Below are positions 7,478-16,549 of a stretch of DNA of 64,000 nt, one piece after another. The DNA lies in the NCBI RefSeq assembly GCF_001045445.1, contig NZ_LFNF01000002.1:930001-994000 (forward strand), in the 5' to 3' direction. Under the pieces are notes generated by a model that saw nothing but the letters and a program-made list of their open reading frames with translations, searched no databases and had not been told where the DNA came from. The position numbers and the translations under genes are program-made. Origin of the DNA: Chryseobacterium sp. BLS98 (lineage in GTDB: Bacteria; Bacteroidota; Bacteroidia; Flavobacteriales; Weeksellaceae). Positions within the stretch are counted from its first letter, which is position 1. Every line of letters starts with the position of its first letter.

Positions 7478-9274
7478 TTATTTTTTGACTGTTTTCACAG
7501 TAGACTGCGATCCGTCTTTGAAATAGATGGTTACAAAATACAGACCTGTGTTCAGGGTACTCAGATCCAGTTCTTTTACATTTCCTGTAAAGGTTTTTGC
7601 CGTTCTGCCGGAAGCATCTCCCACACTTACAGATTTTACCTCTCTAGTGTCTGAAATATAAAGGATATCTTTAAAAGGATTTGGATGAACAGATACTTTT
7701 TTCACCCCTTCTTTTACTTCTGAAGTACTTAATTGTGCACTTTCAACTGTAAAATTATCTACATAAAAATTATAGTCGGGATCATCATTCACAGCCCCGT
7801 CTGTTCCGTAAAAAGCAAAAACCGTATTGGCGCTGTTGTATCCTGTCAAAGTGTAAACATATTGGGTCGAGGTATTGGTAGGTCCGTTAGCCTGATTCCA
7901 TGTCTCCAAAACAGTCCATGTTATTCCGCCGTCATTGGAAACCAGAAACTGAATAACATCATCAGATCCCATTGGAGAGGCACTGGTACTCAAATATGCT
8001 GCCACACCGTAATCAAATTTAACTTTATAAGTTCCAGCTGAAAGATTAAAAGGCACTGTTTTAAGCCATCCCGTTCTACCTGCCGAGTATAAGTTGATAG
8101 TTGCCGATCCGCCGGAGCCGGTACCTAAGAATCCTCCGGATACCCAATAAGAACTTGTCCCTGTAGGGCCTGTAGCCGGCGTACCTCCGGAAAGACCGTT
8201 CGCCCAGCATGTTCCAGGGAAGGTACTGAAATTATTCGTATATGTTGGAACCATAGAGCCACACAAAGTGGTAAATGTTCCTGAGAATGACCATCCACTC
8301 TGGGCAGTTGCAGTGCTGCAATTGGTTCTTACCCAATAATAGTAAGTTGTACTTGGTGATAAAGACGGAATGGTAAATGAAGTTCCGGTAACACCAGGAT
8401 GATTAGGCGTCGTTGCAGCGGTAGGGGCTGTAGAGCTGGTGCTGTAATAAACATCATAGCTTACCGCCTGAACAGAGGCCGGTACCGTCCAGGAAACCTG
8501 GGCAGAACTTGAAGTAAGGGTTCCCACAGGCTGCAGTGTAGGAGCTACACAATCTGTATAAACATCCGCTGAGAAAGCAAAAATATTGGCAATTCCCGTT
8601 CCGCTTACTTTGGTTACAGTAACACTCTGGATAGGTTTCGTCTGATTTGCAGCATCAATAGTCAATGCAGCCTGGTATAGTCTTGGATTCGTGGAATTCG
8701 GCTCCAGAACATTATTGCTTCTGTTGATTCTTCCGATTCCCTGAATGGCATAGCTTGATCCGCCATACCAATCGGAAACACTTACTCCTGAAAATACCTG
8801 AGAAGTATTATCTGTAAAATTAACCGTTACATTCACTGTACATGCACCACTCCCACCCGTAGAAAGCATATATAACTTAAAAGCAGGAACAGGTGTTACA
8901 AATGACAGCGTTCCACTGTTACTCCCGGATGTATTGCTTGAAATCTTTAAAGAATTGTTCCCGGAAAGATCTCCAAGCTTAAAACTCAGTCCTGGAGTGG
9001 AAGCCACCGCAGAATTAATAATTCCATTAACAGGAAGCCCGTACGTAAGTGCCGTACTGCTCGACGTAAGCTGAAAATCCCTTGCTACAAAAGCAAAAGA
9101 TACCCCGTCTACATCTTCTGTTGTGGAGGTCATGGCAGAACCTATTCCGTTAGCAATGACATCTGCCGTATATCCGGACTGAACAGGCATAGGCTGAAAG
9201 TTTTGGGCATTCATTGCGGATGCTGCAAAAAGAGCCATAACAGGTAAGACTCTAAATGGTAAATGTATTTTCAT
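7478..9274 (-). CDS. T9SS-secreted protein with fibronectin type III domain
   Basis: A 598-residue secreted protein. It has a signal peptide (MKIHLPFRVLPVMALFAASAMNAQ), an N-terminal beta-rich domain (about 30-240), a fibronectin type III domain (about 243-335, with APTLQPVGTLTSSSAQVSW and TTYYYWVRTNC), a jelly-roll-like domain (about 340-515), and a C-terminal type A sorting domain that opens with SVHPNPFKDILYISD and ends KTVKK. Such domains direct export through the outer membrane by the type IX system, with cleavage and often anchoring to A-LPS. No catalytic motif was seen, so an adhesive or carbohydrate-binding role is the most that can be inferred. The gene stands alone. Confidence 0.85.
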   Translation of the reverse strand: MKIHLPFRVLPVMALFAASAMNAQNFQPMPVQSGYTADVIANGIGSAMTSTTEDVDGVSFAFVARDFQLTSSSTALTYGLPVNGIINSAVASTPGLSFKLGDLSGNNSLKISSNTSGSNSGTLSFVTPVPAFKLYMLSTGGSGACTVNVTVNFTDNTSQVFSGVSVSDWYGGSSYAIQGIGRINRSNNVLEPNSTNPRLYQAALTIDAANQTKPIQSVTVTKVSGTGIANIFAFSADVYTDCVAPTLQPVGTLTSSSAQVSWTVPASVQAVSYDVYYSTSSTAPTAATTPNHPGVTGTSFTIPSLSPSTTYYYWVRTNCSTATAQSGWSFSGTFTTLCGSMVPTYTNNFSTFPGTCWANGLSGGTPATGPTGTSSYWVSGGFLGTGSGGSATINLYSAGRTGWLKTVPFNLSAGTYKVKFDYGVAAYLSTSASPMGSDDVIQFLVSNDGGITWTVLETWNQANGPTNTSTQYVYTLTGYNSANTVFAFYGTDGAVNDDPDYNFYVDNFTVESAQLSTSEVKEGVKKVSVHPNPFKDILYISDTREVKSVSVGDASGRTAKTFTGNVKELDLSTLNTGLYFVTIYFKDGSQSTVKTVKK

Positions 9275-9657
9275 AATTATTTTTTATTAGTGTCGAAATT
9301 TAATAAAAAATCCAATACAATGATTATATTTTTATAAAATATTCAAATATTGATCAACTATATTAAAATATCGATATTTAAACTATATGAAAACATTATT
9401 GTATGACCAAATGCTTTATTCACATTTTATTGTATTATTTTGACAATTTCTATCATTTCAGCTGGCAAATAATTTCAAATCCTAATCTTTTTTCAGCAAC
9501 TGCTGATCAGAATTAATCATAAACACAAAAGATCACAGACAGAATCGATTGTAATTCACTGGTTTTCAAAATAATTAAAAAGCATTCAAAATGGATAACA
9601 GGTTATTTTATTATTGAGAAATTAAATCTTATTTTTGCCATACAAATTTTTTGAACA
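9275..9657. other. AT-rich divergent intergenic region
   Basis: These 383 bases separate the minus-strand T9SS cargo gene from the plus-strand aminotransferase. Apart from the aminotransferase -7 box at 9630-9637 I see no gene, strong hairpin or repeat. Confidence 0.6.
9630..9637 (+). promoter_or_regulatory. -7 promoter box for the aminotransferase operon
   Basis: TATTTTTG matches TAnnTTTG, 20 bases before the ATG at 9658. Confidence 0.55.
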
Positions 9658-10863
9658 ATGCCAAATATTTCAAACAGAGCACAGCATATGCCTGCCTCAC
9701 CGGTAAGAAAACTGGTTCCTTACGCTTTACAAGCAAAACAGAAGGGGATAAAAGTATATCATCTCAATATCGGACAGCCTGATATTGAAACACCGGAAAC
9801 TGCTTTAAATGCTTTAAAGAATATTGATCTTAAAGTATTGGAGTATGCACTTTCTGAAGGGAATATAGAGTACAGAAAAGCCCTTACAGAATACTATCAC
9901 ACCTTAGGCTTTACAGATCTTACACCTGATAACTTTATTGTGACCAACGGAGGCTCTGAAGCATTAAATTTTGCCATTTCCACGCTGTGTGACGATGGTG
10001 ACGAAGTGATTATCCCTGAGCCTTATTATGCCAATTACAACGGCTTTACCAGCGCGTTCAATGTGAATGTGGTAGCGGTTCCGTCTACTATCGACACAGG
10101 TTTCGCCCTTCCTCCGATTGAAGAATTTGAGAAAAAAATCACAGAAAAAACAAGAGCAATCGTTATCTGCAACCCGGGTAACCCTACAGGATACCTTTAT
10201 ACCCGTGAAGAGCTTCAGAAGCTTGCAGAAATTGCATTGAAATATGATATCGTCATTATTTCCGACGAAGTATACAGAGAATATGTATATGATGGCAAAC
10301 AACAAATATCCATGCTGGATTTCCCGGAACTTAGCGATAATTGTATCATTATCGACTCAGAATCCAAACGTTATTCCATGTGTGGAGTAAGAATCGGATG
10401 TATGATCACACGCTCCAAGAAAATCCATGATGCAGCCATGCTTTTTGCACAGGCAAGACTTAGCCCGGTTCTGTTGGGACAAATTGCTGCTACGGCTGCC
10501 CATCAAAATGATGGCGCTTACATCCGTGCAGTAAGAGAAGAATACACACACAGAAGAAACACATTGGTAGACCTTCTGAATGCCATTCCCGGAGTAATCT
10601 GCCCTAAACCAAAAGGAGCTTTCTATTGTGTAGCAGAGCTTCCGGTAGATGATACTGAGAAATTTGCACAATGGCTTTTAGAAAAATACTCTCTTAATAA
10701 GGAAACTATTATGGTAGCTCCTGCAGGAGGTTTCTACAGCAATCCTGAATTAGGAAAAAAACAGGTAAGGATTGCCTATGTCCTGAAAGAGGAAGACCTT
10801 AAGAGAAGTGCTGAGATCCTGAAAGACGCCTTAAAGAAATACAGAGAAGAATTCAGTCTCTAA
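9658..10863 (+). CDS. PLP-dependent class I/II aminotransferase (AspC-like)
   Basis: A 401-residue fold-type I aminotransferase. It shows the N-terminal LNIGQPD substrate motif, ICNPGNPTG with the PLP-contacting Asn, SDEVYREYVYDG with the Asp that binds the pyridine nitrogen, the Schiff-base lysine Lys237 in SESKRYSMCGVRIG, and QVRIAYV near the C-terminus with the carboxylate-binding Arg. It transfers amino groups between an amino acid and a 2-oxo acid in the cytoplasm. Aspartate is the likeliest substrate by resemblance, but specificity cannot be read from motifs. It leads an operon with a small lipoprotein and murB. Confidence 0.9.
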   Translation: MPNISNRAQHMPASPVRKLVPYALQAKQKGIKVYHLNIGQPDIETPETALNALKNIDLKVLEYALSEGNIEYRKALTEYYHTLGFTDLTPDNFIVTNGGSEALNFAISTLCDDGDEVIIPEPYYANYNGFTSAFNVNVVAVPSTIDTGFALPPIEEFEKKITEKTRAIVICNPGNPTGYLYTREELQKLAEIALKYDIVIISDEVYREYVYDGKQQISMLDFPELSDNCIIIDSESKRYSMCGVRIGCMITRSKKIHDAAMLFAQARLSPVLLGQIAATAAHQNDGAYIRAVREEYTHRRNTLVDLLNAIPGVICPKPKGAFYCVAELPVDDTEKFAQWLLEKYSLNKETIMVAPAGGFYSNPELGKKQVRIAYVLKEEDLKRSAEILKDALKKYREEFSL

Positions 10864-10870
10864 AACATAC

Positions 10871-11359
10871 ATGATGCCGGCAATAAAAAATACATACCTG
10901 AAACTCCTGTTTTCAATGTTTTTGCTGCCGGCATTTTTTTCCTGTGACAAAAGCAAGGAGCCAGTTTCAGCCACCAGTAAAAACCCGAATGAAATAACAT
11001 TCATCAGCTTATCCAACATCGGCGGCGACCAGGGAGATTATAAAATCATCAAGGTCACCAAAGATTCCATCCATGCAGAACAGGGCATTACCGCCCGCCA
11101 AATCCACAAAGAGTGGGATTCAGCCATCAGCATGCAGACCTGGAACAATCTCATTTCCCCGATCAACACCAAAGAACTGGATGTGATTGAAAGTTCTCCA
11201 AGCAAGCAGTCTGTAGACGGTATTGATGAAACGTTTCAGATCAGGACTCCGAAAAAATCACATATTTACGTCAATTCCTATGCAGATACCCTGCATTACA
11301 GACAGCTGAACCTGTTTAAAGAACAACTCAATCTCATTCTTCCCACAGAATACCGATAA
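10871..11359 (+). CDS. Uncharacterised lipoprotein
   Basis: A 162-residue protein with a lipoprotein signal: a basic N-terminus, a hydrophobic run, and the lipobox-like FFSC with Cys near residue 25. The mature part is hydrophilic and contains LSNIGGDQGDYKIIKVTK and a C-terminal YRQLNLFKEQLNLIL helix. I do not recognise the family. It starts seven bases after the aminotransferase stop and ends two bases before murB, so all three are probably one transcript. A second Met immediately follows the first, so the start is uncertain by one codon. Confidence 0.75.
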   Translation: MMPAIKNTYLKLLFSMFLLPAFFSCDKSKEPVSATSKNPNEITFISLSNIGGDQGDYKIIKVTKDSIHAEQGITARQIHKEWDSAISMQTWNNLISPINTKELDVIESSPSKQSVDGIDETFQIRTPKKSHIYVNSYADTLHYRQLNLFKEQLNLILPTEYR

Positions 11360-11361
11360 AA

Positions 11362-12375
11362 ATGCAAGAAAATTTTTCCTTAAGACCTTACAATACATTT
11401 GGTGTTGACGCCAGAGCCAAATACTTTACTGAAGTACAGACCCTTGAACAGCTCAGGGAGGCAATCAGCTATTCCAAAGACCACCACCTTCAGATTTTAT
11501 TTTTGGGAGGTGGAAGCAATATCCTCCTGACAAGGGATTTTGACGGTATTGCCATTAAGCTCAGCTTAAAAGGAATTTCCGAAGAAGACCTTAATGAAAA
11601 TGAAGTACTGGTAACGGCAAAAGCAGGCGAAAACTGGCATGAATTCGTAATGTATACGCTTGAAAAGAACTACGGCGGACTTGAAAACCTTTCCCTGATC
11701 CCGGGAAACGTAGGAACTTCCCCAATGCAGAATATCGGAGCTTACGGAACGGAAATAAAAGATATTTTTGTAAGCTGTACAGTTTTAGACCTTGAAGATC
11801 TTGAGCTTAAAACATTCAGCATTGAAGAATGTCATTTCGGCTACAGGGACTCTGTTTTCAAGCAGGAAGGAAAAGGCCGGTATGTAATTCTGGAAGTCAC
11901 TTTTAAATTAACAAAGAAAGACCATCACATCAAAACAGAATATGGTGCAATAAAAGCTGAATTGGAAAATGCAGGAATCACCCATCCTACTATTCAGGAT
12001 GTTTCTAAAGCAGTTATCAATATCAGACAAAGCAAACTGCCCGATCCAAAGGAAACAGGAAATGCCGGAAGCTTTTTTAAAAACCCTACCATTCCTTTAG
12101 CTCAGTTTGAAGATCTGAAACAACAATTTGAAAATATCCCCGGCTATCCGAATGGCGACGTTGTAAAAGTTCCAGCCGGATGGTTGATTGAGCAATGCGG
12201 ATGGAAAGGTAAACAAATCGGAAATGCAGCCTCACATAAACTCCAGGCATTGGTTATCGTAAATGCTACGGGAAATGCCACCGGAAAAGAAATTTTTGAC
12301 TTTTCGACAGAAATTATCAACTCCGTAAAAGAGAAATTTGGAATAGAACTCGAACGGGAAGTGAATATTTTATAA
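11362..12375 (+). CDS. murB: UDP-N-acetylenolpyruvoylglucosamine reductase MurB
   Basis: MurB reduces the enolpyruvyl product of MurA to UDP-N-acetylmuramate with NADPH and FAD. The 337-residue length fits the E. coli-like type I form. Visible are the FAD-binding LFLGGGSNILL, NLSLIPGNVGTSPMQNIGAY, GYRDSVFK, and GNAGSFFKNP with the catalytic Ser, then the final EREVNIL, whose Glu is a proton-transfer residue in the family. It follows the lipoprotein gene by two bases and ends in a strong terminator. murA lies about 9 kb away, so the two consecutive steps are not co-transcribed. Confidence 0.96.
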   Translation: MQENFSLRPYNTFGVDARAKYFTEVQTLEQLREAISYSKDHHLQILFLGGGSNILLTRDFDGIAIKLSLKGISEEDLNENEVLVTAKAGENWHEFVMYTLEKNYGGLENLSLIPGNVGTSPMQNIGAYGTEIKDIFVSCTVLDLEDLELKTFSIEECHFGYRDSVFKQEGKGRYVILEVTFKLTKKDHHIKTEYGAIKAELENAGITHPTIQDVSKAVINIRQSKLPDPKETGNAGSFFKNPTIPLAQFEDLKQQFENIPGYPNGDVVKVPAGWLIEQCGWKGKQIGNAASHKLQALVIVNATGNATGKEIFDFSTEIINSVKEKFGIELEREVNIL

Positions 12376-12379
12376 TACA

Positions 12380-12417
12380 AAGGCTGTTTTCAAACTATTG
12401 AAAACAGCCTTTTTTTT
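12380..12417 (+). terminator. Terminator after murB
   Basis: Perfect 14-base arms (AAGGCTGTTTTCAA and complement), an ACTA loop and a following run of T. Confidence 0.93.
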
Positions 12418-12457
12418 AGGAATAAAAACACTATTTTAGCTAAAAAAAACATAAAAC

Positions 12458-13261
12458 ATGAAAATTGCTATTCTCGGAGCCGGCAATATGGGCCTTTCTT
12501 TTTCCAAATCATTTTTAAAATACGAACTGATCAAACCGGAAAACCTTCACCTGATCACCCGGAATCAGTCTAAAATCTCAAAAATAGCAGAAGAATTTCC
12601 CAAATCCGGAGTTTCTACTTTCGAAGAAACCACACAACTGGATGCCGATCTTATTATTGTAGCGGTAAAGCCTCAGGATTTCCAGCATGTCGCTCAGAAT
12701 TTCCAGTTTACATTAAAGGAAAACCAGATGGTTCTTTCTATTATGGCCGGAATCAAGATTGAAAAAATTCAGAAATTATTAAACCATCCTCTCGTTGTAA
12801 GAGCTATGCCGAACTCTCCTACCCTTCTGGGAATGGGAATTACCGGTTATACCGCTGCGGATGGTATCTCTTTCAGCCAGCTGATCAATATTGAGCGATT
12901 ACTGAACAGCACCGGAAGATCGGTATATCTGGAAAATGAGGACCTTCTGGACGGTGTTACGGCACTTTCAGGAAGCGGACCCGCTTATTTCTATTATATC
13001 ATTGATGCTATGATAAAAGCCGGTGTGGAAATGGGAATAGAAGAAAACCTTGCTCAACTTTTCGTAAAGCAAACCATGCTTGGCGCTTACCACCTGATCA
13101 ATAATTCTGAAAAAAGCCTTGAAGAACTTATTAAAGATGTAGCATCCAAAGGCGGAACCACAGAAGCAGCCTTAAAAACTTTTGAAGAGCAGCATTTAAA
13201 AGAAATTTTAAAGGGTGGAATTCTGAATGCGGAAAAGCGGGCTAAAGAACTGAATGGATAA
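12458..13261 (+). CDS. proC: Pyrroline-5-carboxylate reductase ProC
   Basis: ProC reduces delta-1-pyrroline-5-carboxylate to proline with NAD(P)H, the last step of proline synthesis. The 267-residue protein has the Rossmann GAGNMG motif at residues 7-12, VAVKPQ, VVRAMPNSPTLLGMG, and the signature DGVTALSGSGPAYFYYIIDA, followed by GGTTEAAL in the C-terminal dimerisation domain. It appears monocistronic, between the murB terminator and a gap before a lipoprotein pair. A weak TATTTTAG lies about 20 bases upstream. Confidence 0.95.
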   Translation: MKIAILGAGNMGLSFSKSFLKYELIKPENLHLITRNQSKISKIAEEFPKSGVSTFEETTQLDADLIIVAVKPQDFQHVAQNFQFTLKENQMVLSIMAGIKIEKIQKLLNHPLVVRAMPNSPTLLGMGITGYTAADGISFSQLINIERLLNSTGRSVYLENEDLLDGVTALSGSGPAYFYYIIDAMIKAGVEMGIEENLAQLFVKQTMLGAYHLINNSEKSLEELIKDVASKGGTTEAALKTFEEQHLKEILKGGILNAEKRAKELNG

Positions 13262-13345
13262 TCAATATTTTTTTGTTAATCAACAAATAACAGAATAAAA
13301 AAATTAATCTATTTTTTATATATTTACCTTTCTAAAAAACACAAA

Positions 13346-13858
13346 ATGAAACTAAAATTTTTACTACTTGCTGTAGTAATGGTATTCTTTAATTGTAGTA
13401 CCGTAAAAATGAACAGCAATGTATCTTCTGATTTCAAAAACTCGAAACTAGACAAAGTACTTGTCATTTTTAATGGCGGACAATCAAGAAAAATTGAGGA
13501 CACCTTTATTTCAACCATCAGCTCAGAATTAAACAAACGCACAGTAGGAAATAACTCATTAGCTGTAAGACCTGCCATGCTGAACTATGAAACAGCAATA
13601 AAGGAAGCTGAAGAAAAATACAATCCTAATTACATCATGTACATTAATTACATGCAAGTTACTACATGGTCGGACGGAACAGCTTTCGCAACTTATGACA
13701 TAAACATCACTGACAAAAAAAATGATTATTCTGTTTATAAAGCAACTGTAACCCTTGGGATCAATATGTTTACAGAAAAAAGCGGCGGCGAAAAGCTAGC
13801 TATTAAAATAACCGATGATTTAGCAAAAAATAATCTAATCCCAGCATCACAAAAATGA
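13346..13858 (+). CDS. Uncharacterised lipoprotein, first of a related pair
   Basis: A 170-residue protein with a lipoprotein signal (MKLKFLLLAVVMVFFNC, Cys17). The mature part contains DKVLVIFNGG, a helical stretch, NPNYIMYINYMQVT, and YDINITDKKNDYSVYKA. Its gene overlaps the next by four bases. Both proteins share the same order of elements: a VLVIF/VLIIF strand, a helix, an ADYIL/PNYIM strand, then a sheet ending with W or Y and K. They are therefore probably diverged paralogues. Function unknown; an envelope location is the only thing the sequence supports. Confidence 0.75.
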   Translation: MKLKFLLLAVVMVFFNCSTVKMNSNVSSDFKNSKLDKVLVIFNGGQSRKIEDTFISTISSELNKRTVGNNSLAVRPAMLNYETAIKEAEEKYNPNYIMYINYMQVTTWSDGTAFATYDINITDKKNDYSVYKATVTLGINMFTEKSGGEKLAIKITDDLAKNNLIPASQK

Positions 13859-14316
13859 TTTTAAGAAATTTATTTTTAGCTTTTTGTATTTTAGCTTTAA
13901 CTACCGGTTGCTCAACAAATAATATGTCCCACGCTGTTACCGATACAACCTTTAACGTAAAAAATACTGATAACGTACTGATTATTTTTCAAAATATTAC
14001 ATTTCCGGACACAACAATTAATGAATTAAAACAGGAATTAGACAATACTTTTAAAAAGCACAATGTTACTTCTTCAAGTATCATCTATTCTGATTTGGAT
14101 AAAGAAAGAGAATACGTACTGGCAAAAGCTTTAACCACATTTCATGCAGATTATATACTGGAAATCAAACATTATTCTACCTCTTATCTTCAATGGAGTT
14201 TAATAGATGCCAATACAAAAAAAGAAGTATGGAAATCCTTTACAAGTTATATTACTGATGCGGATAAGATAAATAAAGCTTTTGAAAAGGAATATTTTGG
14301 TAAAAACAATCATTAA
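13855..14316 (+). CDS. Uncharacterised lipoprotein, second of a related pair
   Basis: A 153-residue protein with a lipoprotein signal ending LALTTGC (Cys19). The mature part carries NVLIIFQNITFPDTTINELK, a helix, DYILEIKHYSTSYLQW and a short C-terminal helix. It overlaps the preceding gene by four bases (ATGA), so translation is likely coupled. The layout mirrors the first protein of the pair but with low identity. I do not recognise a named family. Confidence 0.72.
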   Translation: MILRNLFLAFCILALTTGCSTNNMSHAVTDTTFNVKNTDNVLIIFQNITFPDTTINELKQELDNTFKKHNVTSSSIIYSDLDKEREYVLAKALTTFHADYILEIKHYSTSYLQWSLIDANTKKEVWKSFTSYITDADKINKAFEKEYFGKNNH

Positions 14317-14341
14317 TTTACCGGCATAAAACTGCAAATAA

Positions 14342-14764
14342 TTAAATAACCAGACGGTTAAACCTTTTTTCAATAAACCTGCATAGCAGCCATCCAAGAT
14401 AAACCCCAAAAGTATTGAGGATAATATCATCTACCTCAAATATTCCCATTCTGGTAAAATACTGAAGTGCCTCAACAATAACAATAGAAGAGATAAAAGT
14501 ATAGAGTAATGTTTTGAGACTTTTAAGGCCGGGTAAAACCCACCCCAGAAATCCAAAAGGCATGAACATAATGATATTGCCCAAAACAATGGTCACAATG
14601 TATCTCAATTCAATGGTATTGTGGATAAATTTTATGGTAGACAAAACAGGTTCCACAGTGATCTGATTGTCTTCATACTGAGACCTGCCCATCCCAAAAA
14701 ACATGAGATAAAGCAAAAACAGCGTATAGGGAATAATAATGATTTTATAAAATTTCTTTAACAT
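14342..14764 (-). CDS. VanZ family membrane protein
   Basis: A 140-residue integral membrane protein with four predicted helices. VanZ-like features are GNIIMFMPFGFLGW, EALQYFTRMG and FEVDDIILNTFGVYLGW, where the acidic pair before NT and the trailing G are typical. VanZ proteins confer low-level teicoplanin resistance in enterococci; the role of most homologues is unknown. The start is set at ATG 14764 rather than the TTG at 14773, because that TTG is the end of the -7 box. The gene is divergent from lnt and the two -7 boxes are 16 bases apart. Confidence 0.83.
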   Translation of the reverse strand: MLKKFYKIIIIPYTLFLLYLMFFGMGRSQYEDNQITVEPVLSTIKFIHNTIELRYIVTIVLGNIIMFMPFGFLGWVLPGLKSLKTLLYTFISSIVIVEALQYFTRMGIFEVDDIILNTFGVYLGWLLCRFIEKRFNRLVI

Positions 14765-14770
14765 GAAGTG

Positions 14771-14778
14771 CAAATTTA
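14771..14778 (-). promoter_or_regulatory. -7 promoter box for vanZ-like gene
   Basis: TAAATTTG on the minus strand ends six bases before ATG 14764, implying a leaderless transcript. Confidence 0.6.
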
Positions 14779-14794
14779 TTCATTTCAAAAACAT

Positions 14795-14802
14795 TAAATT
14801 TG
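14795..14802 (+). promoter_or_regulatory. -7 promoter box for lnt
   Basis: TAAATTTG, 17 bases before the ATG at 14820 and divergent from the vanZ box. Confidence 0.58.
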
Positions 14803-14819
14803 TATGTTAAATCAAATTA

Positions 14820-16454
14820 ATGAAATACGTTTTACTTACGCTCATTTCAGCGATGCTGCTGTCCGTTTCGTGGCCTACTTACGGAGTTCCGTTCTTTATA
14901 TTTTTTGCCCTTGTTCCTTTATTGATGATGGAGCATGGAATCTCAAAATTCTCCTCCTACAATAGAAAAAGCTGGATGGTTTTCGGGCTGTCCTATCTTT
15001 GTTTTGTGATCTGGAACATTGTCACTACAGGATGGCTGTACGGCTCTAAAAACCCGGACGGCAGCCACTCCATGATGGCAGTAGTATTTCCGGTCCTTGT
15101 CAATTCCTTTTTATATTCTCTTGTTTTCCAATGCTACCATTGGTACAAAAATGCTCAGGGAACGTACTGGGGATTAGGATTCCTGATCGCTATCTGGATG
15201 AGCTTTGAAAAATTCCACCTGAACTGGGAACTGACTTGGCCATGGCTGAATTTAGGAAATGTGTTTTCAGATTATCCTAAATTAATACAGTGGTATGACA
15301 CCTTGGGAGCAACCGGCGGAAGCTTCTGGATTTTAGTAATTAATGTTTTAATTTTCTACACTATAAGAACCTGGGAAGCAGGCAGAAAACGAAAGGACCT
15401 GATCAGGAATGGATCCATAGTTGTCGCTCTGATCATTCTTCCGATGATCATTTCATTCATCAAATACAACAACTTCGATGAAAAACCTTCCGGACAGGTC
15501 AATGTCCTGATGCTACAGCCGGATCTTGATCCTTATGCGGAAAAGTATTCAAAAGACAGCCTGACGATCGAAAATGATCTTTTAACTTTAGCCGAAAATA
15601 ATTCAAAAGGGAAAATCGATTATTTTATTGCCCCGGAAACTGCCCTTCCAGGAAGAGGATCGATTTCCGAAACCGCTTTTGAAAAGAGTCTGCTTCTAAA
15701 CAATGTGAAAGGATTTTTATCCAAACATCCGGGAGCCGTTTTTGCCACAGGAATTTCTTCACACCGTTTTTATAAAAGCCAGGAAAATATTCCCAAAGAA
15801 GCTTATGAGATTAATCCGGGCCTTTGGGTGGAAAGCTACAATACAGCCATTCAGATTGCACCACAACAACAGGTTCAGGTGTATCACAAAGGCAAGCTTG
15901 TTCCCGGAGTTGAGATTTTCCCTTACATGAGTGTTCTGAAGCCCCTTTTAGGTGATGCCATGCTGAATCTGGGCGGAACTGTTGCTTCGTTGGGAATAGA
16001 CAAGGAAAGAAAATCCTTTGCCAATCCTTATAATAAAGGCAGAATGGCCCCTATCATCTGCTATGAAAGTATTTATGGCGAATTCACAACAGATTATGTG
16101 AAAAAAGGAGCCAATTTCTTAGGTATTATGACGAATGATTCATGGTGGGGTGTTACGGAAGGCCACAAGCAGCTTCTGTCTTATGCAAAACTAAGAGCTA
16201 TTGAAACCAGAAGAGAAATTGCACGGGCTGCCAACAGCGGAATCTCAGCTCATATCAATGCAAAAGGTGAAGTGGTAGTCGATACTTTCTATGGTGATAA
16301 AACAACATTATTTGCCAAAGTAAATCTTTACGAAACCAAGACTTTCTATACGAGAGCCGGAGACCTATTATCAAGATTTTCCATTTTTTCACTGGGCTTC
16401 TTACTATTTTACTTCCTTATTGAAAAGCTTAGAAATAAAACTAAAAAAGCATAG
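14820..16454 (+). CDS. lnt: Apolipoprotein N-acyltransferase Lnt
   Basis: Lnt N-acylates the terminal Cys of apolipoproteins, the last lipoprotein maturation step, in the inner membrane. The 544-residue protein has about six N-terminal membrane helices (1-215), a periplasmic carbon-nitrogen hydrolase domain (about 225-510) and a final helix. The catalytic triad is visible as Glu273 in APETALPGRG, Lys357 in YHKGKLVP and Cys414 in PIICYESIYGE. The spacing agrees with the E. coli enzyme. Several lipoproteins in this window are presumably its substrates. Confidence 0.95.
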   Translation: MKYVLLTLISAMLLSVSWPTYGVPFFIFFALVPLLMMEHGISKFSSYNRKSWMVFGLSYLCFVIWNIVTTGWLYGSKNPDGSHSMMAVVFPVLVNSFLYSLVFQCYHWYKNAQGTYWGLGFLIAIWMSFEKFHLNWELTWPWLNLGNVFSDYPKLIQWYDTLGATGGSFWILVINVLIFYTIRTWEAGRKRKDLIRNGSIVVALIILPMIISFIKYNNFDEKPSGQVNVLMLQPDLDPYAEKYSKDSLTIENDLLTLAENNSKGKIDYFIAPETALPGRGSISETAFEKSLLLNNVKGFLSKHPGAVFATGISSHRFYKSQENIPKEAYEINPGLWVESYNTAIQIAPQQQVQVYHKGKLVPGVEIFPYMSVLKPLLGDAMLNLGGTVASLGIDKERKSFANPYNKGRMAPIICYESIYGEFTTDYVKKGANFLGIMTNDSWWGVTEGHKQLLSYAKLRAIETRREIARAANSGISAHINAKGEVVVDTFYGDKTTLFAKVNLYETKTFYTRAGDLLSRFSIFSLGFLLFYFLIEKLRNKTKKA

Positions 16455-16499
16455 TATTAGCTTTTTAAAATTTCATATAAAAAATTCACAATAAAAATA

Positions 16500-16529
16500 G
16501 AAAAGCCAGCTGGACGTCTGGCTTTTCTT
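16500..16529. terminator. Bidirectional terminator between lnt and the FG-GAP cargo gene
   Basis: GAAAAGCCAG and CTGGCTTTTC arms with an eight-base loop sit between convergent genes. Confidence 0.85.
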
Positions 16530-16549
16530 ACTAATAGAACTCTTCAGTT

